Assembly (NCBI GenBank): GCA_024684085.1
Contig: JAIKXM010000021.1
Location: 1-64,000 of the forward strand
Reading direction: 5' to 3'
Length of the DNA stretch: 64,000 nt
Source of the DNA: Lachnospiraceae bacterium
GTDB lineage: Bacteria; Bacillota; Clostridia; Lachnospirales; Lachnospiraceae
The translations under genes and the position numbers were made by a program. A model generated the notes under the pieces. The model saw only the letters and a list, made by a program, of their open reading frames with translations. It did not search any database and was not told the origin of the DNA. Positions 45,055-56,200 of the stretch are shown here, in pieces; within the stretch, counting starts at the first letter, position 1; the number at the start of each line of letters is the position of its first letter.

Positions 45055-47676
45055 ATGGATAGTTTAGAGAATAAAGACTTACACCCTATTTCCTATAAGA
45101 ACAGAATGTCGACGGTCATCGGCTTTTATTCGTGTGTCTATGATAGCTATGGCAAGGTCATAGAGGACTTTGATTGCTCTGATGAAGAGAGGGCGGTCAT
45201 TGATAAATACTTCGATGAGCGCATAAGGAATGAGATCTTTGGCAGACTGACCATCGACAGTATCGAGGATCAGATAATAGAAGATACCGCTTCGCCTTTC
45301 TTCAAGATAGCTGCGATCGCTCTTAAGTGGAAGGGCAGATGTCGTGAAGTATGGTTCCTTTGTGGTGCCATGGCTGATCAGGTCTATGATATCTATCCGG
45401 AATATCGTGCTCTTACACGCCATATTGTGGCTTCCGGCTTCAACGATGCCATTGATCTCGTAAGGGAGATGGGTCAGTATCGTATAGAGAATGAATATGC
45501 GCTTTCTCAGTCAAGAGAAGAGAACCAGAAGAGTCATTCTTCGGTGATCGGACTTGAGGATTCACTCAGAAGAGTTGAGACTATCAAGGATCTTCTGAAA
45601 TATATGGATAATGATAACAGCCTGGAGTATATATTCGGCGAATTTCTTAAGCTGACCGCCGAATATCTGCGGGTTGACGGTGCTGCGCTCTTCAAGGTAC
45701 ACAACGAAGAGGATGAGACCATGGATGTTGTGGGTACGTGGACTGCGGAAGGCCAGCCGGCTTTCTTTGATAAGACTGTCAATATCCCCAGATTCAGGAT
45801 ACTTAAGGGAAATCGCCCGATCATCATCTCAAGCGGTTCGATGGCTCTTAATAATTTCAAATACGACTGGGACAAGAGTCGTCTCGGTGTTAAAGCCATT
45901 GTAGCCATGCCTCTTGTGGTCAATCACAGGATCAATCTGTATGTTACATATACCGAATCACGTGAGGACAGGAACTGGAGGGTTGAAGATCTCCAGTTCT
46001 TAAGTGATGCCATAAGGATCCTTCAGAGTATAGTCGAGCGAAGAATGCAGAAGAATTCCCTTGCGGGTTCGTATGCCTCTCTGGAGCAGATACTTGAGCA
46101 TGTTGGCTGTGCGATAATCGTTAACGATATTCAGAGGCACAAGACTCTCTTTATGAACAAGATAATGCGGTCTGTTTTCCCATTGGACAGATTAGGCAGG
46201 GAACTTAATGACATTATCTGGGAAGTAAACGGCGTCGAGGACAATGAGCTCGAATTATATGATTATGATAAGGGAGCATGGTATGAGATCCACCATAGCG
46301 ATATCAGCTGGGTGGATGGCAGACCTGTTGCCCTTTTTGCGATATATGATGTGACTGATAAGAAGAATTATCAGCGCAGGATAGAGCAACAGGCGTATAC
46401 GGACTTCCTGACGGGGCTCTATAACAGGATGTGCTGTGAGAGAGATCTTGCATGTATCATCGATGAAGCTAAGAAAACAGGCACCAAAGGTGCTCTCTGC
46501 TATATAGATCTTGATGATTTCAAGCATATCAACGACGGATTGGGACATCAGTACGGCGATGTGCTCTTAAAGGCTGTTTCGGCTGCTTTTAAGGATGTAA
46601 GAGGAATAGAAGACACCTGTTATCGAATGGGCGGAGACGAATTCGCGCTGGCCATTCCGCCTAAGAGTTATGCTTTTCTGGAAGAGATAGTCAACAATAT
46701 CAAGGCTATATTCGCCAAGCCCTGGTACCTTAAGGATGCTGATTATTACTGTACCATGAGTATGGGAATCGTTACCTTCCCGGATGAGGGTGACAAGGTT
46801 GACGATCTGATCAAGAAGGCCGACATTGCTATGTATGAGGCCAAGAAGACAGGTAAGAACAGGGTGGCGACCTATAACAGCAAGTCGCTCTCCGAGTCCA
46901 GCCGACGTCTGGATATGGAGAAGAATATGCGTGACGCCGCCAATGATGCTTTTAACGAATTTATCGTTTATTATCAGCCGGTTATAGATGTGACCCAGGA
47001 AGGAAATCCCTGTATAGGAGCGGAGGCCCTGATCAGATGGGATTCGCAGGTACTCGGATTCGTTAATCCGGCGGATTTCATTCCGCTTGCAGAGTATCTC
47101 GGACTTATCAATCCGATCGGAGATTACGTTCTTAGGGAAGCCTGCAAGGAATGTAAGAAGTGGAACGACAAGGGGCATCCCGATTATAAGGTCAATGTTA
47201 ACCTCTCTGTTGTTCAGCTTATGCAGAATAATATAGTTGAGAGTATCATGGGTATCATTGAGGAGACGGGCATCGAGCCCCGCAATCTTACTCTTGAGGT
47301 TACGGAGAGTCTTGCCATCAATGATATGGAGAGAATGAAGAAGATCATGTCCGAGATCCGTCAGGCGGGAGTTAAGATCGCACTTGATGACTTCGGAACG
47401 GGTTATTCCTCACTCAATCATATCAGGGAGATACCTCTCGATATCATCAAGGTGGATCAGTCATTTGTTAAGGAACTTGTGGATGATGATTACTCCAAGT
47501 CATTCATCAAGATGGTGGCCGAGCTTGCGGGCGCCATTAACGTGAGTGTCTGCGTCGAAGGTATCGAGACCGAAGAACAGTTTGATGTGCTCTCAGGCAT
47601 GAAAGTTAATTATATTCAGGGCTATTATTTTAGCAAACCTATTAGAAGAGAAGAATTTGAGGAAAAATATCTATGA
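45055..47676 (+). CDS. GAF-PAS-GGDEF-EAL c-di-GMP signalling protein
   Basis: 873 residues: N-terminal helical region (1-185), GAF (about 190-335), PAS-like (about 345-435), GGDEF domain with GGDEF at 526-530, and EAL domain with EAL at 657-659. The diguanylate cyclase motif is intact, and the preceding inhibitory RxxD site is not in register (RGIED instead). The EAL domain keeps NVNLS, LEVTES, LDDFGTGYSS, KVDQ and EGIET, the residues needed for metal and catalysis, so both making and breaking c-di-GMP are possible. No membrane helix, thus a cytoplasmic sensor. The ATG at 45055 is preferred to TTG 45040 because GGAGAGG is correctly spaced. Its stop overlaps the DHH gene by 4 bp. Confidence 0.93.
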   Translation: MDSLENKDLHPISYKNRMSTVIGFYSCVYDSYGKVIEDFDCSDEERAVIDKYFDERIRNEIFGRLTIDSIEDQIIEDTASPFFKIAAIALKWKGRCREVWFLCGAMADQVYDIYPEYRALTRHIVASGFNDAIDLVREMGQYRIENEYALSQSREENQKSHSSVIGLEDSLRRVETIKDLLKYMDNDNSLEYIFGEFLKLTAEYLRVDGAALFKVHNEEDETMDVVGTWTAEGQPAFFDKTVNIPRFRILKGNRPIIISSGSMALNNFKYDWDKSRLGVKAIVAMPLVVNHRINLYVTYTESREDRNWRVEDLQFLSDAIRILQSIVERRMQKNSLAGSYASLEQILEHVGCAIIVNDIQRHKTLFMNKIMRSVFPLDRLGRELNDIIWEVNGVEDNELELYDYDKGAWYEIHHSDISWVDGRPVALFAIYDVTDKKNYQRRIEQQAYTDFLTGLYNRMCCERDLACIIDEAKKTGTKGALCYIDLDDFKHINDGLGHQYGDVLLKAVSAAFKDVRGIEDTCYRMGGDEFALAIPPKSYAFLEEIVNNIKAIFAKPWYLKDADYYCTMSMGIVTFPDEGDKVDDLIKKADIAMYEAKKTGKNRVATYNSKSLSESSRRLDMEKNMRDAANDAFNEFIVYYQPVIDVTQEGNPCIGAEALIRWDSQVLGFVNPADFIPLAEYLGLINPIGDYVLREACKECKKWNDKGHPDYKVNVNLSVVQLMQNNIVESIMGIIEETGIEPRNLTLEVTESLAINDMERMKKIMSEIRQAGVKIALDDFGTGYSSLNHIREIPLDIIKVDQSFVKELVDDDYSKSFIKMVAELAGAINVSVCVEGIETEEQFDVLSGMKVNYIQGYYFSKPIRREEFEEKYL

Positions 47677-49217
47677 TTCTTAGTGCGTTGTGTTCATATG
47701 ATCCGATAACTATCCAATGTCATGATAATCCCGATCCTGATACGGTTGCGGCCGGTTTTGCATTATATAATTATTTCCTGAGCAAGGGTAACAGAGTAAG
47801 GCTTATCTATTCGGGTCATAATAATATCAGCAAATCCAATATAAGATATATGGTGAACTGGCTCGATATCCCCCTGCAATACAGGGCGATGAATGCCGGA
47901 CATATAGAAGGACTTCTGATCATGGTGGACTGCCAGTACGGTACGGGTAATGCCCAGAAGTTCACTGCCGATCATATAGCGGTTGTCGATCATCATCAGC
48001 TGAATATGAAGGAGAGCGAGCTTACGGAGATTCAGCCGGATCTTGCGAGTGCTTCGACTCTGTGCTGGAAACTTCTGATGGACGAAGGATTCGAGGTTAA
48101 TTCCAATCTTAAAATGGCAACGGCACTTTACTACGGCCTGTATATGGATTCCAATTCCATGGCTGAGTTGTACAATCCTCTCGACCTTGATATGCGAGAC
48201 TATCTTAAGTTCGATAAGGCTTTATTCAGCAGATTGAGGAACTGCAATCTGTCGCGTAAGGAACTGGAAGTGGCCGGAGTTGCGCTTATCCGTAATATCT
48301 ACAATGAGAAGCATCGTTTTGCGGTTGTCAGGGCGGGCTTCTGTGATCCCAATCTTCTGGGACTTATAGCCGATTTCCTGTTGCAGGTGGATGATGTGGA
48401 TACCTGCGTTGTATATAATGAACAGCCTGACGGCTTCAAAGTATCGGTACGAAGCTGTGTAAGGGAAGTTAAGGCTGATGAGCTTGCAGAATATATCTGC
48501 GGTGAGATAGGAACCGGTGGCGGTCATCACGAGAAGGCCGGCGGATTCATCGCCAAGAGCCTCTATGAGAAGAATTATCCGTCCATCCACAGCGAATCTT
48601 ACTTCGGAGACCGTATCAACAGTTATTTCGAAGATACCGAGATCATACGTGTGGGCGAGTATGAAGCTGACTTAAGGGGCATGAAGCTATACAAGAGGAA
48701 GGATTATACCGTAGGCTACGTCAGAGCCAAGGAGATATTCCCCATCAATACACCGATCCTGATACGTTCCCTTGAAGGCGACGTGGAAGTGGATATAACC
48801 GATGATCTTATACTGATGATAGGCGTCAGAGGAGAGGTCTATCACAAAACAGAGAGCAATTTTGCAAAAGAATACATTGAACTTGATGGCAATTATTCAC
48901 TGGAAGACAGTTGCATCAAGACAACTTATATCCCTAAGGTAACCAATAAGGATACGGGTGAGTCGGTAGTGCTCACTGAATATGCTCACAGATGTACCTC
49001 GTCTAAGCAGGTGAGGATGTACGTTAAGCCTTTGGACAGATATGTGAAGGTATTCAGTGATGATTTCTCGGATGCATATATACTCGGCAAGCCGGGCGAT
49101 TATCTTGTCATCAGGGCGGATGTTGATAATAAGATCCGTATAATGGACGCTGAGGTCTTCGAGCATACGCTTATGCCGCTTCAGGGCAGGAACATGAGAC
49201 TTGGAAGTGGGTCGTAA
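47673..49217 (+). CDS. DHH/DHHA1 phosphoesterase with a C-terminal extension, likely linear dinucleotide or pGpG hydrolase
   Basis: 514 residues. DHH motif I HDNPDPDTVAAG (17-28), motif III VDHH (105-108) and DHHA1 GTGGGHHEKAGG (280-291) match NrnA/GdpP-type enzymes that cut pNpN or cyclic dinucleotides from an end. Motif I has DTVAA rather than DAIGS. The last 190 residues are an unusual beta-rich extension. It starts in an ATGA overlap with the GGDEF-EAL gene; EAL enzymes release pGpG, so this neighbour is a plausible pGpG nuclease finishing the pathway. NrnA-type nanoRNase or pAp phosphatase are alternatives. Confidence 0.82.
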   Translation: MILSALCSYDPITIQCHDNPDPDTVAAGFALYNYFLSKGNRVRLIYSGHNNISKSNIRYMVNWLDIPLQYRAMNAGHIEGLLIMVDCQYGTGNAQKFTADHIAVVDHHQLNMKESELTEIQPDLASASTLCWKLLMDEGFEVNSNLKMATALYYGLYMDSNSMAELYNPLDLDMRDYLKFDKALFSRLRNCNLSRKELEVAGVALIRNIYNEKHRFAVVRAGFCDPNLLGLIADFLLQVDDVDTCVVYNEQPDGFKVSVRSCVREVKADELAEYICGEIGTGGGHHEKAGGFIAKSLYEKNYPSIHSESYFGDRINSYFEDTEIIRVGEYEADLRGMKLYKRKDYTVGYVRAKEIFPINTPILIRSLEGDVEVDITDDLILMIGVRGEVYHKTESNFAKEYIELDGNYSLEDSCIKTTYIPKVTNKDTGESVVLTEYAHRCTSSKQVRMYVKPLDRYVKVFSDDFSDAYILGKPGDYLVIRADVDNKIRIMDAEVFEHTLMPLQGRNMRLGSGS

Positions 49218-49328
49218 GAGTGGCGGAGAGCCGGGTGACGTTGGACGAAAACTCAGTCCGGTATATTTTTTAAAAACGGCATACTGCGTCTAGGCGTTGA
49301 TGATAATGGTGAGGCGGGGTGTGACTAA

Positions 49329-49334
49329 TATAAT
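49329..49334 (+). promoter_or_regulatory. Probable -10 of glnS
   Basis: TATAAT at 49329-49334, about 20 bp before the glnS start; no clear -35 and no T-box leader recognised. Confidence 0.35.
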
Positions 49335-49355
49335 AGTAGGAGTTATTAGGTAATT

Positions 49356-51017
49356 ATGAGTACAGAAAGCAGGAATTTTATTGAGCAGGCCATTGATAAG
49401 GATCTGGCGGAAGGCGTATACGACAATGTCCATACACGTTTTCCTCCCGAACCTAACGGTTACCTGCATATAGGTCATGCAAAGAGCATACTTCTGAACT
49501 ATGGCCTTGCATGCGAATATAATGGCAAATTCAACATGAGATTCGATGATACCAATCCCACCAAGGAGAAGACGGAATTCGTTGAATCCATCAAGAAGGA
49601 TATACAGTGGCTTGGCGCTGATTGGGAAGACAGACTTTTCTTCGCATCAGACTACTTTGATCAGATGTATGAAGCGGCAGTTAAGCTTATCAGGAAGGGC
49701 AAGGCTTATGTATCGGATCTTACAGCCGATGAGATCAGAGAGTATAGAGGTACGCTTACAGAGCCCGGTAAGAAGGATCCTGCTTCGGACAGGAGCATCG
49801 AAGAGAATCTCGCTCTTTTTGAAGATATGAAGAACGGTAAGTTCGAGGACGGGACCAAGGTGCTCAGAGCGAGAATAGATATGTCATCTCCCAATATGAA
49901 TATGAGAGATCCCGTTATCTATCGTGTGGCTCATATGCATCATCATAATACAGGCGATAAGTGGTGTATCTATCCGATGTACGACTTCGCTCATCCTATC
50001 GAGGATGCGATCGAGGGCATAACACACAGTATCTGCACACTGGAGTTCGAAGATCACAGACCTCTGTATGACTGGGTTGTAAGGGAACTTGAGTATCCCA
50101 ATCCTCCGAGACAGATAGAATTTGCCAAGATGTATCTTACCAATGTTGTAACAGGTAAGAGATATATCAAGAAGCTTGTGGAAGAGAATATAGTGGACGG
50201 ATGGGATGATCCGAGACTTGTATCTATAGCAGCTCTCAGAAGAAGAGGTTTTACACCTGAGTCTATTAAGATGTTCGTTGATCTCTGCGGTGTCAGCAAG
50301 AGCAATTCTTCCGTTGACTACGCTATGCTTGAGTATTGTATAAGAGAAGATCTTAAGCTTAAGAAGACCAGAGTAATGGCAGCTTTGGATCCTATCAAAC
50401 TTATCATAGACAATTATCCCGAAGGACAGACGGAAGTTCTTGAAGTTCCCAATAACCTTGAGAATGAGGAACTTGGTACAAGAAAGGTTCTTTTCTCTCG
50501 TGAGCTCTACATCGAAAGAGAAGACTTCATGGAAGAGCCGCCCAAGAAGTATTTCAGATTATTCCCGGGTAATGAAGTAAGACTGATGCATGCCTACTTC
50601 GTTAAGTGTACCGGTTTTGATAAGGATGAGAACGGTAATATAACAGCCGTTCATTGTACTTATGATCCCGCATCAAAGGGCGGTAACAGCCCTGACGGAC
50701 GTAAGGTCAAGGGTACTATCCACTGGGTTAATGCAGAGACAGCCGTTAAGGCGGAGTGTCGTCTGTATGAGAATCTGATCGATGAGGAAAAGGGTGTATA
50801 TAATGAGGACGGATCGCTTAACCTCAACCCCAATTCCATCGAGGTGAGAAAAGATTGTTACATTGAGACCTATGTCAAGGGTTCGGTTGCATTCGATAGT
50901 TTCCAGTTTGTTCGTAATGGTTTCTACTGTGTTGATTGCAAGGACTCAACCCCGGACGCCCTTGTTTTTAACAGAATAGTATCACTTAAGAGTTCCTTTG
51001 TATTGCCTAAGAATTGA
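49356..51017 (+). CDS. glnS: Glutaminyl-tRNA synthetase
   Basis: 553 residues, class I. N-terminal [18 protein letters not shown] contains the HIGH motif; NMRFDDTNP and the [16 protein letters not shown] stretch are GlnRS-specific, and the C-terminal beta-barrels bind the anticodon (tail through VLPKN). Clostridia that have GlnS charge tRNA-Gln directly rather than relying on GatCAB transamidation. The start, about 20 bp after TATAAT, has AGGAG. A DUF2225 gene follows 20 bp downstream. Confidence 0.96.
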   Translation: MSTESRNFIEQAIDKDLAEGVYDNVHTRFPPEPNGYLHIGHAKSILLNYGLACEYNGKFNMRFDDTNPTKEKTEFVESIKKDIQWLGADWEDRLFFASDYFDQMYEAAVKLIRKGKAYVSDLTADEIREYRGTLTEPGKKDPASDRSIEENLALFEDMKNGKFEDGTKVLRARIDMSSPNMNMRDPVIYRVAHMHHHNTGDKWCIYPMYDFAHPIEDAIEGITHSICTLEFEDHRPLYDWVVRELEYPNPPRQIEFAKMYLTNVVTGKRYIKKLVEENIVDGWDDPRLVSIAALRRRGFTPESIKMFVDLCGVSKSNSSVDYAMLEYCIREDLKLKKTRVMAALDPIKLIIDNYPEGQTEVLEVPNNLENEELGTRKVLFSRELYIEREDFMEEPPKKYFRLFPGNEVRLMHAYFVKCTGFDKDENGNITAVHCTYDPASKGGNSPDGRKVKGTIHWVNAETAVKAECRLYENLIDEEKGVYNEDGSLNLNPNSIEVRKDCYIETYVKGSVAFDSFQFVRNGFYCVDCKDSTPDALVFNRIVSLKSSFVLPKN

Positions 51018-51037
51018 CGTGTATTGTGGAGGGGTAA

Positions 51038-51862
51038 ATGGATATTAACTTATTTGACGGCCTGGAGGATCTGGGTCTTGGAGATATGATGGATGTCAGT
51101 ATCTTCGGAGATGACGGCGGTAAGAAGGTGGCTGAGCTTCAGGAGGAGGCTATGCTCATCGATAAGAGCTACGAGTGCTTCGTCTGCTCATCGGACTTCA
51201 AGTGTAAGACGGTGAGAAGCGGTAAGGCCAAGCTTCTGTCGACGGATACGGATCTCAGGCAGAAGTATGAGGGCATCGAGCCTCTGAAATATGATATTGT
51301 TGCTTGCCCAGAGTGCGGATTCGCTGCAGCGACGAGATTCTTCAATCCGCTTTCTCCCGGACAGGTTAAGCTCATCAGGGAGAAAATATCTGCGAATTAC
51401 AAGAAGCAGGAAGGCGAGAAGAGTCTGATCGACTTTGATGAGGCGATCAAGAGGTACAAGCTTGCCCTTGCCAATACGGTTGTCAAGAAAGGCCCCGACA
51501 GTGAGAAGGCATATATCTGCCTTAGAGCAGGCTGGTTGTGCAGGAGCTATGCTGAGGAGATAGCATCAGCTTCAGTAAGGGATGATGAAAAATATAAGTC
51601 CATTAAGGCTTTGGAGGACGAATTTCTCAAGGGCGCGTACGAGGGCTTCGTTAACTCAAGGAATAATGAGATCTTCCCGATATGTGGTATGGATAAGGCG
51701 ACGGTAGATTACCTGGTGGCCTGCCTTGCGTGCAGATTCGGCTTCTATGATGTCAGTGCGAAGGTGATCTCGACCTTGTTGTCATCGTCATCAGTTCCGC
51801 CGCGAGTTAAGGACAGAGCAAGAGATCTGAAGGAAGAGCTGATGCATAAGGTGAAGAGCTGA
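51038..51862 (+). CDS. DUF2225-family protein
   Basis: 274 residues. A zinc-ribbon-like region (CxxC pairs in SYECFVCSSDFKCKT and VACPECGFAAATRFFNP) and then a helical, TPR-like part (about 120-270) with paired helices such as KRYKLALANTVVKKG and YICLRAGWLCRSYAEE. Function unknown; the family is common in Clostridia. GGAGGGG lies before the ATG. It closes the glnS transcript, ahead of the terminator at 51919. Confidence 0.85.
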   Translation: MDINLFDGLEDLGLGDMMDVSIFGDDGGKKVAELQEEAMLIDKSYECFVCSSDFKCKTVRSGKAKLLSTDTDLRQKYEGIEPLKYDIVACPECGFAAATRFFNPLSPGQVKLIREKISANYKKQEGEKSLIDFDEAIKRYKLALANTVVKKGPDSEKAYICLRAGWLCRSYAEEIASASVRDDEKYKSIKALEDEFLKGAYEGFVNSRNNEIFPICGMDKATVDYLVACLACRFGFYDVSAKVISTLLSSSSVPPRVKDRARDLKEELMHKVKS

Positions 51863-51918
51863 TGCATACAAAAAATGTCTTTAAGCTCTGACTATTTTTC
51901 ATTAATTATTATTAAACA

Positions 51919-51958
51919 CAATAAAAAAAGAATGTCCACTGACATTCTTTTTTTATTG
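51919..51958. terminator. Bidirectional terminator
   Basis: Stem AATAAAAAAAGAATGTC with its complement, loop CACT, flanked by long A and T runs. It serves the rightward DUF2225 gene and the leftward small protein. Confidence 0.9.
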
Positions 51959-51981
51959 CACTGCATCATTGATCCCTACGA

Positions 51982-52179
51982 TCAGTCCTTGGGGAGAGTA
52001 AGCCTTGTGTAGTGTCTTCTGGTGGGTTCCTCGCCGTCGCCTTCCTGATCTTTAGCTGCGCCCTTACCGAACATATCGCTGATCGAACCGCCCGTGTAGT
52101 AGTCGATCAGAGCGATGACACCGACGATAAAGGCAATAACTGAAATAAAGGCCAAAAGAAAACTGATGAATTTTTTCAT
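51982..52179 (-). CDS. Small single-helix membrane protein
   Basis: 65 residues from the ATG at 52179, with AGAGGTG 5 bp upstream; a TTG at 52197 would add six. One hydrophobic helix (about 5-27, FISFLLAFISVIAFIVGVIALI) and a charged, mixed tail (GKGAAKDQEGDGEEPTRRHY). No family is recognised. It faces a divergent TetR gene over a space that holds an 8-bp inverted repeat (52211-52218 with 52232-52239), so it could be regulated by it. Confidence 0.7.
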   Translation of the reverse strand: MKKFISFLLAFISVIAFIVGVIALIDYYTGGSISDMFGKGAAKDQEGDGEEPTRRHYTRLTLPKD

Positions 52180-52409
52180 AAAAACACCTCTTTTCAAAAT
52201 ATGATCAAATGACTCTGCATTGATATTAACGGCAGAGTCTCTCGAAATCTCTGTATATCATATATTCTATATGTTACCGCTTGAAAAAGCAAGGATAATG
52301 GTGCTGAAAATCATTGACCGTTTTGGTTAAAATCTGTTTTTTTTTACTATGAATTGTGATATTATGATGCTGGGAGCGAAGTAAAAAAGTGTATTCAGGT
52401 GGTGGAAGT

Positions 52410-53006
52410 ATGAATGTTAAGTTTTTTGATCTGAGCAGTGAGAAGCAGGACAGGATGATCAATGCAGCGCTCATGCATTTTTCGATAAACGGTTATAAGC
52501 ACGCAAGTACGGACGATATCGTTAAGAGTGCTTCGATCAGTAAGGGGTTGCTGTTCCATTATTTCGGCAGTAAGAACGGATTGTTTAATTTTCTTATAGG
52601 ATACAGTATAAGATATATCTGTAATGAGTATGAGAGGACGATCTTGAAGGAAACGGACTATTTCGAGTTCAAGCTCAAGCAGGAGAGTGCGAAGAATGAT
52701 ATCCTTCGCAATTACCCTTATATGTTCAGTTTCGTGGACAGATTTGTTGAGAGCAATGAGGATGAGATGGACGAGGCTTCCAAAGAGTCAGTCGCCAATT
52801 ATTTCAAAGTAATGGAGAATTACTGGAACAGGCTGGAGTTTCCGGAGCTTAAGAAGGATGCAGATATCAGAGTGGTCAATGATCTGATCGATTATGCGTC
52901 TGCGGGTCTTACGGAGAAGGCGCTGAGGAACGGAACGGTCAAGGCGGATAAGCTTAACAAGCAGATCTGTGAGTATATCAATTATATCCGCGAGATGACT
53001 CTTTAA
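52410..53006 (+). CDS. TetR/AcrR-family regulator
   Basis: 198 residues. Helix-turn-helix at about 10-58: DDIVKSASISKGLLFHYFGSKNGLF. The rest is the helical ligand/dimerisation part. The ATG at 52410 is chosen over a GTG at 52389 since AGGTGG is 8 bp upstream. Divergent from the small membrane protein; downstream, a tandem repeat and a UUCG-loop hairpin precede addB. Effector and targets unknown. Confidence 0.85.
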   Translation: MNVKFFDLSSEKQDRMINAALMHFSINGYKHASTDDIVKSASISKGLLFHYFGSKNGLFNFLIGYSIRYICNEYERTILKETDYFEFKLKQESAKNDILRNYPYMFSFVDRFVESNEDEMDEASKESVANYFKVMENYWNRLEFPELKKDADIRVVNDLIDYASAGLTEKALRNGTVKADKLNKQICEYINYIREMTL

Positions 53007-53023
53007 TGACCTGGTACCGCTAT

Positions 53024-53135
53024 CGGTATATATCAGCCTGCAAAGAAGTATCTGAGCGGTATATAATAGCCTGCATACGGTATCTGAACGGCATATATCA
53101 GCTTAAAAACGGCATCTGAGCGGTATTTAAACGGC
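53024..53135 (+). repeat. Tandem repeat of 32-33 bp between tetR and addB
   Basis: Units 53024-53056, 53057-53088 and 53089-53120 plus a partial one; consensus CGGTATATATCAGCCTG then ACGGTATCTGA. The hairpin CCTGCC-TTCG-GGCAGG follows at 53143-53158. Confidence 0.7.
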
Positions 53136-53140
53136 ATCAT

Positions 53141-53164
53141 AACCTGCCTTCGGGCAGGTTATTT
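53141..53164 (+). terminator. Probable terminator of the TetR gene
   Basis: An 8-bp stem closed by a TTCG tetraloop (AACCTGCC/GGCAGGTT, 53141-53160) followed only by ATTT, so weak. Confidence 0.5.
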
Positions 53165-53265
53165 GAATAATACGGATGTGAAAGATATGCAGGGGTCAAA
53201 ACGGTAATCCGGCTTAGGAGTAGCGACGATAAGCTTTCGTTTTCTGAAGTTGCACAGGGGGGAAC

Positions 53266-56200
53266 ATGAGTCTACAGTTTATTACGGGCGGTAGTGGCTC
53301 GGGAAAAAGTACATATATTCTGGATAAGCTTCTGAAAGAAGCGTCCGGCGACCTCGGGAAGAAGTTCTTTATCATCGTGCCCGATCAGTTCACCATGCAG
53401 ACCCAGCAGGATCTCGTGAACATGAGCGAGTGCGGCGGGATAATGAACATCGATGTCTTAAGCTTCTCGCGACTGGCTCACAGGATATTCGAGGAGCTGG
53501 GGCATACCGGTCTTAAGGTGCTCGATGACACGGGCAAGAACCTTATCCTGATGCGTTGCGTGAATGAGATCAGGGATCAGCTGCCGTTCCTGGCGGATAA
53601 GCTTGATAAACCGGGCTATATCCATGAGATCAAGTCGGCTCTGAGTGAGTTCATGCAGTATGATATCAACGATGACAATCTGAAAGAACTGATAGATTAT
53701 GCAGAGAAGGGCAATAAGAAGCTTCTGGGCAATAAGCTCAGAGAATTATCATTTATTTATTCTGCATTTAAGAAATACATATCTGACAACTATATCACCA
53801 CAGAGGAACAGCTTGGTGTACTCAGGGAAGACATATACAGATCGGCACTTCTGAAGGACAGTGTAGTGGTATTTGACGGCTTTACCGGATTCACACCTGT
53901 TCAGGACAGGGTTGTGGAAGCCCTTATGCAGGTGTGCCGTAAGGTTGTGATAACTCTTACCATGGATGAGGATTCCGAAGCAAACGGGACTTCTTCGGAC
54001 ACGGATCTCTTCCGCTTGACCGTCGGTGCCATGAATAAGCTGAAAGGGATCGCCGTTAAGATCGACTGCCCCATTGAGGAGACTGTTCACCTTAAGAGCG
54101 GAGTCAGATTCAGAGAGCATCCTGATCTGGCTTTTCTTGAGAGGAATCTCTATCGCAAAAATCATGAGACTCAGATTCCCTCAACCAATATACATATCAC
54201 AGGTTGCGTAAGTCCAAGAGACGAGGTGCAGGCTCTCCTTAAGAATATAAGGGAGCTTAACAGGCAGGGCGTATATTACAGGGATATGGCCGTGATAACC
54301 GGTAATCTGCCGGAATATCGCTCAGTCATAGAGAAAGCCTGTATGGATGCGGGACTTCCTGTCTTCTTTGACGAGACTGAGAAACTGAAAAATAATCCAT
54401 TTATAGAATTTATTAAATCAGCATTTAATATATATCTGAAAGATTACACAGTTTCCACTGTAATGCAGTATATTAGAACCGGAATGTCCGATATTACGGA
54501 CACGGAAGGTGATATATTCGAAGAGTATATAAAGGCAGTTGGATACAGAGGAAGGAAGGCGTATCATTCTCTTTTCACCCGCCGTACCGAGAGTATGAAG
54601 AAGAGCGAGGATGACTCGGGACTTGATGTTATCAATGATATCCGTGAGAAGCTTGTAGCAAGTCTTAAGCCCTTTGAGGAACTTAAGCTTAGGAGCGGAA
54701 GCAGGACTTCCGTACAGGACCTTGTTAAGGCGATATATCAATTCTTACTTGTCAATGATTGTGGCAACAGGCTTAAGGTCTATGCGCAGGATTTTGCCGA
54801 TGCCAACGATCATAAGATGAAGAGTGAGTATTCGCAGGTATATCGCGAGGTATGTATACTGCTTGAGAAGCTTCATGATCTGTGCGACACAGAGCCCATG
54901 GACTTCGAGGAGTTTATTGCGATCTTTAATGCGGGTATCGATGAGATCAAGGTGGGTATTATCCCCCAGGGAGTTGATAAGCTGATAATAGGCGATATGT
55001 TACGAAGCAGGCTTAAGCCGGTAAGATATCTATTCTTCCTTGGTCTTAACGAAGGCTGGGTTCCGGGCAATACAGGCAAGGGCGGTATCATATCCGATGC
55101 CGAAAGGGAGTTCCTGGCAGGCAGCAGTGTTACCATGGCTCCGTCTCCGCGTGAACAGATATATATAGACAGGTTCTATATGTATTCCAACCTGACTAAG
55201 CCTTCAGACGGTATATATATGTCCTATTCCGCAATGGACTGTGAGTCTAAGGCTATACGACCTTCCGTGGTTATAAGAGATATCTCGCTCATGTTCTCAG
55301 AGCTTGATAAGAAGAATTATGTACTTAATAGGATGAATGTGGATTCGCTCAAGGAGGCTTATTCATATTTCTGCACTCTTGTCAGAAGATATGCGGATCA
55401 GGACTGCACCGAAGATAATCTGAATACTGCGGCGGCACTTGGCGCTTTCTTACAGGCTGAGGGGCTGGACATAGACAGGGTTATCGAAGATGCATTTCTT
55501 GCTTACAGTCCCGAGAATCTGAAGCCCGAAGTGACGGCTCTTCTCTATGGAGAGATCTTACGCGCTTCGGTTAGCAGGATGGAGCAGTATGCAACCTGTG
55601 CCTATTCTTTTTTCATAAGATACGGACTCGGACTTGATGAGGACAGGGAATATGGCGTGGAAGCCAGGGATATGGGCAATATCTACCATATGGTTCTGGA
55701 GAATTTCATCAGGAAGCTTGCGGAACGTGGCTTAACATGGCTTGATGTTAATGAAGAGGCGGCTAAGGAGATAATAGATGAAGCCGTAGAGGAAGCCGCG
55801 GCTGTTCATGCAGATGCGATATTTTTCGAGAATCTTACCAACCGCTATATCATGGACAGAATGAAGAAGATCATGCTGACGACTGTTATGACCTTAAGCT
55901 ATCAGCTTAAGAAGGGTGCTTTCGTGCCGTTTGACTACGAGCATGCCTTCAGGGAGAGCTATGAGATCTTGCAGGATTCGGGCAGGAAGAAGCGGATCGA
56001 GCTTACGGGTAAGATAGACCGTCTTGATATATGCAGACGCGACGATAAGACGTTTGTCAAGGTCGTGGATTATAAGTCGGGGAAGAAGGATTTCTCGCTT
56101 GCAGGCCTGTACCACGGGGTTCAGCTACAGATGGCGCTCTATATGAGGAAGGCGATCGATGAGTTCAGTTCTGCTGACGGAAGCTCCACGGCAGAGCCCG

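Noticed and set aside
49217-49356. T-box leader before glnS
   Set aside because: No AGGGTGG-type T-box sequence or specifier loop; the apparent -10 leaves only a very short leader.
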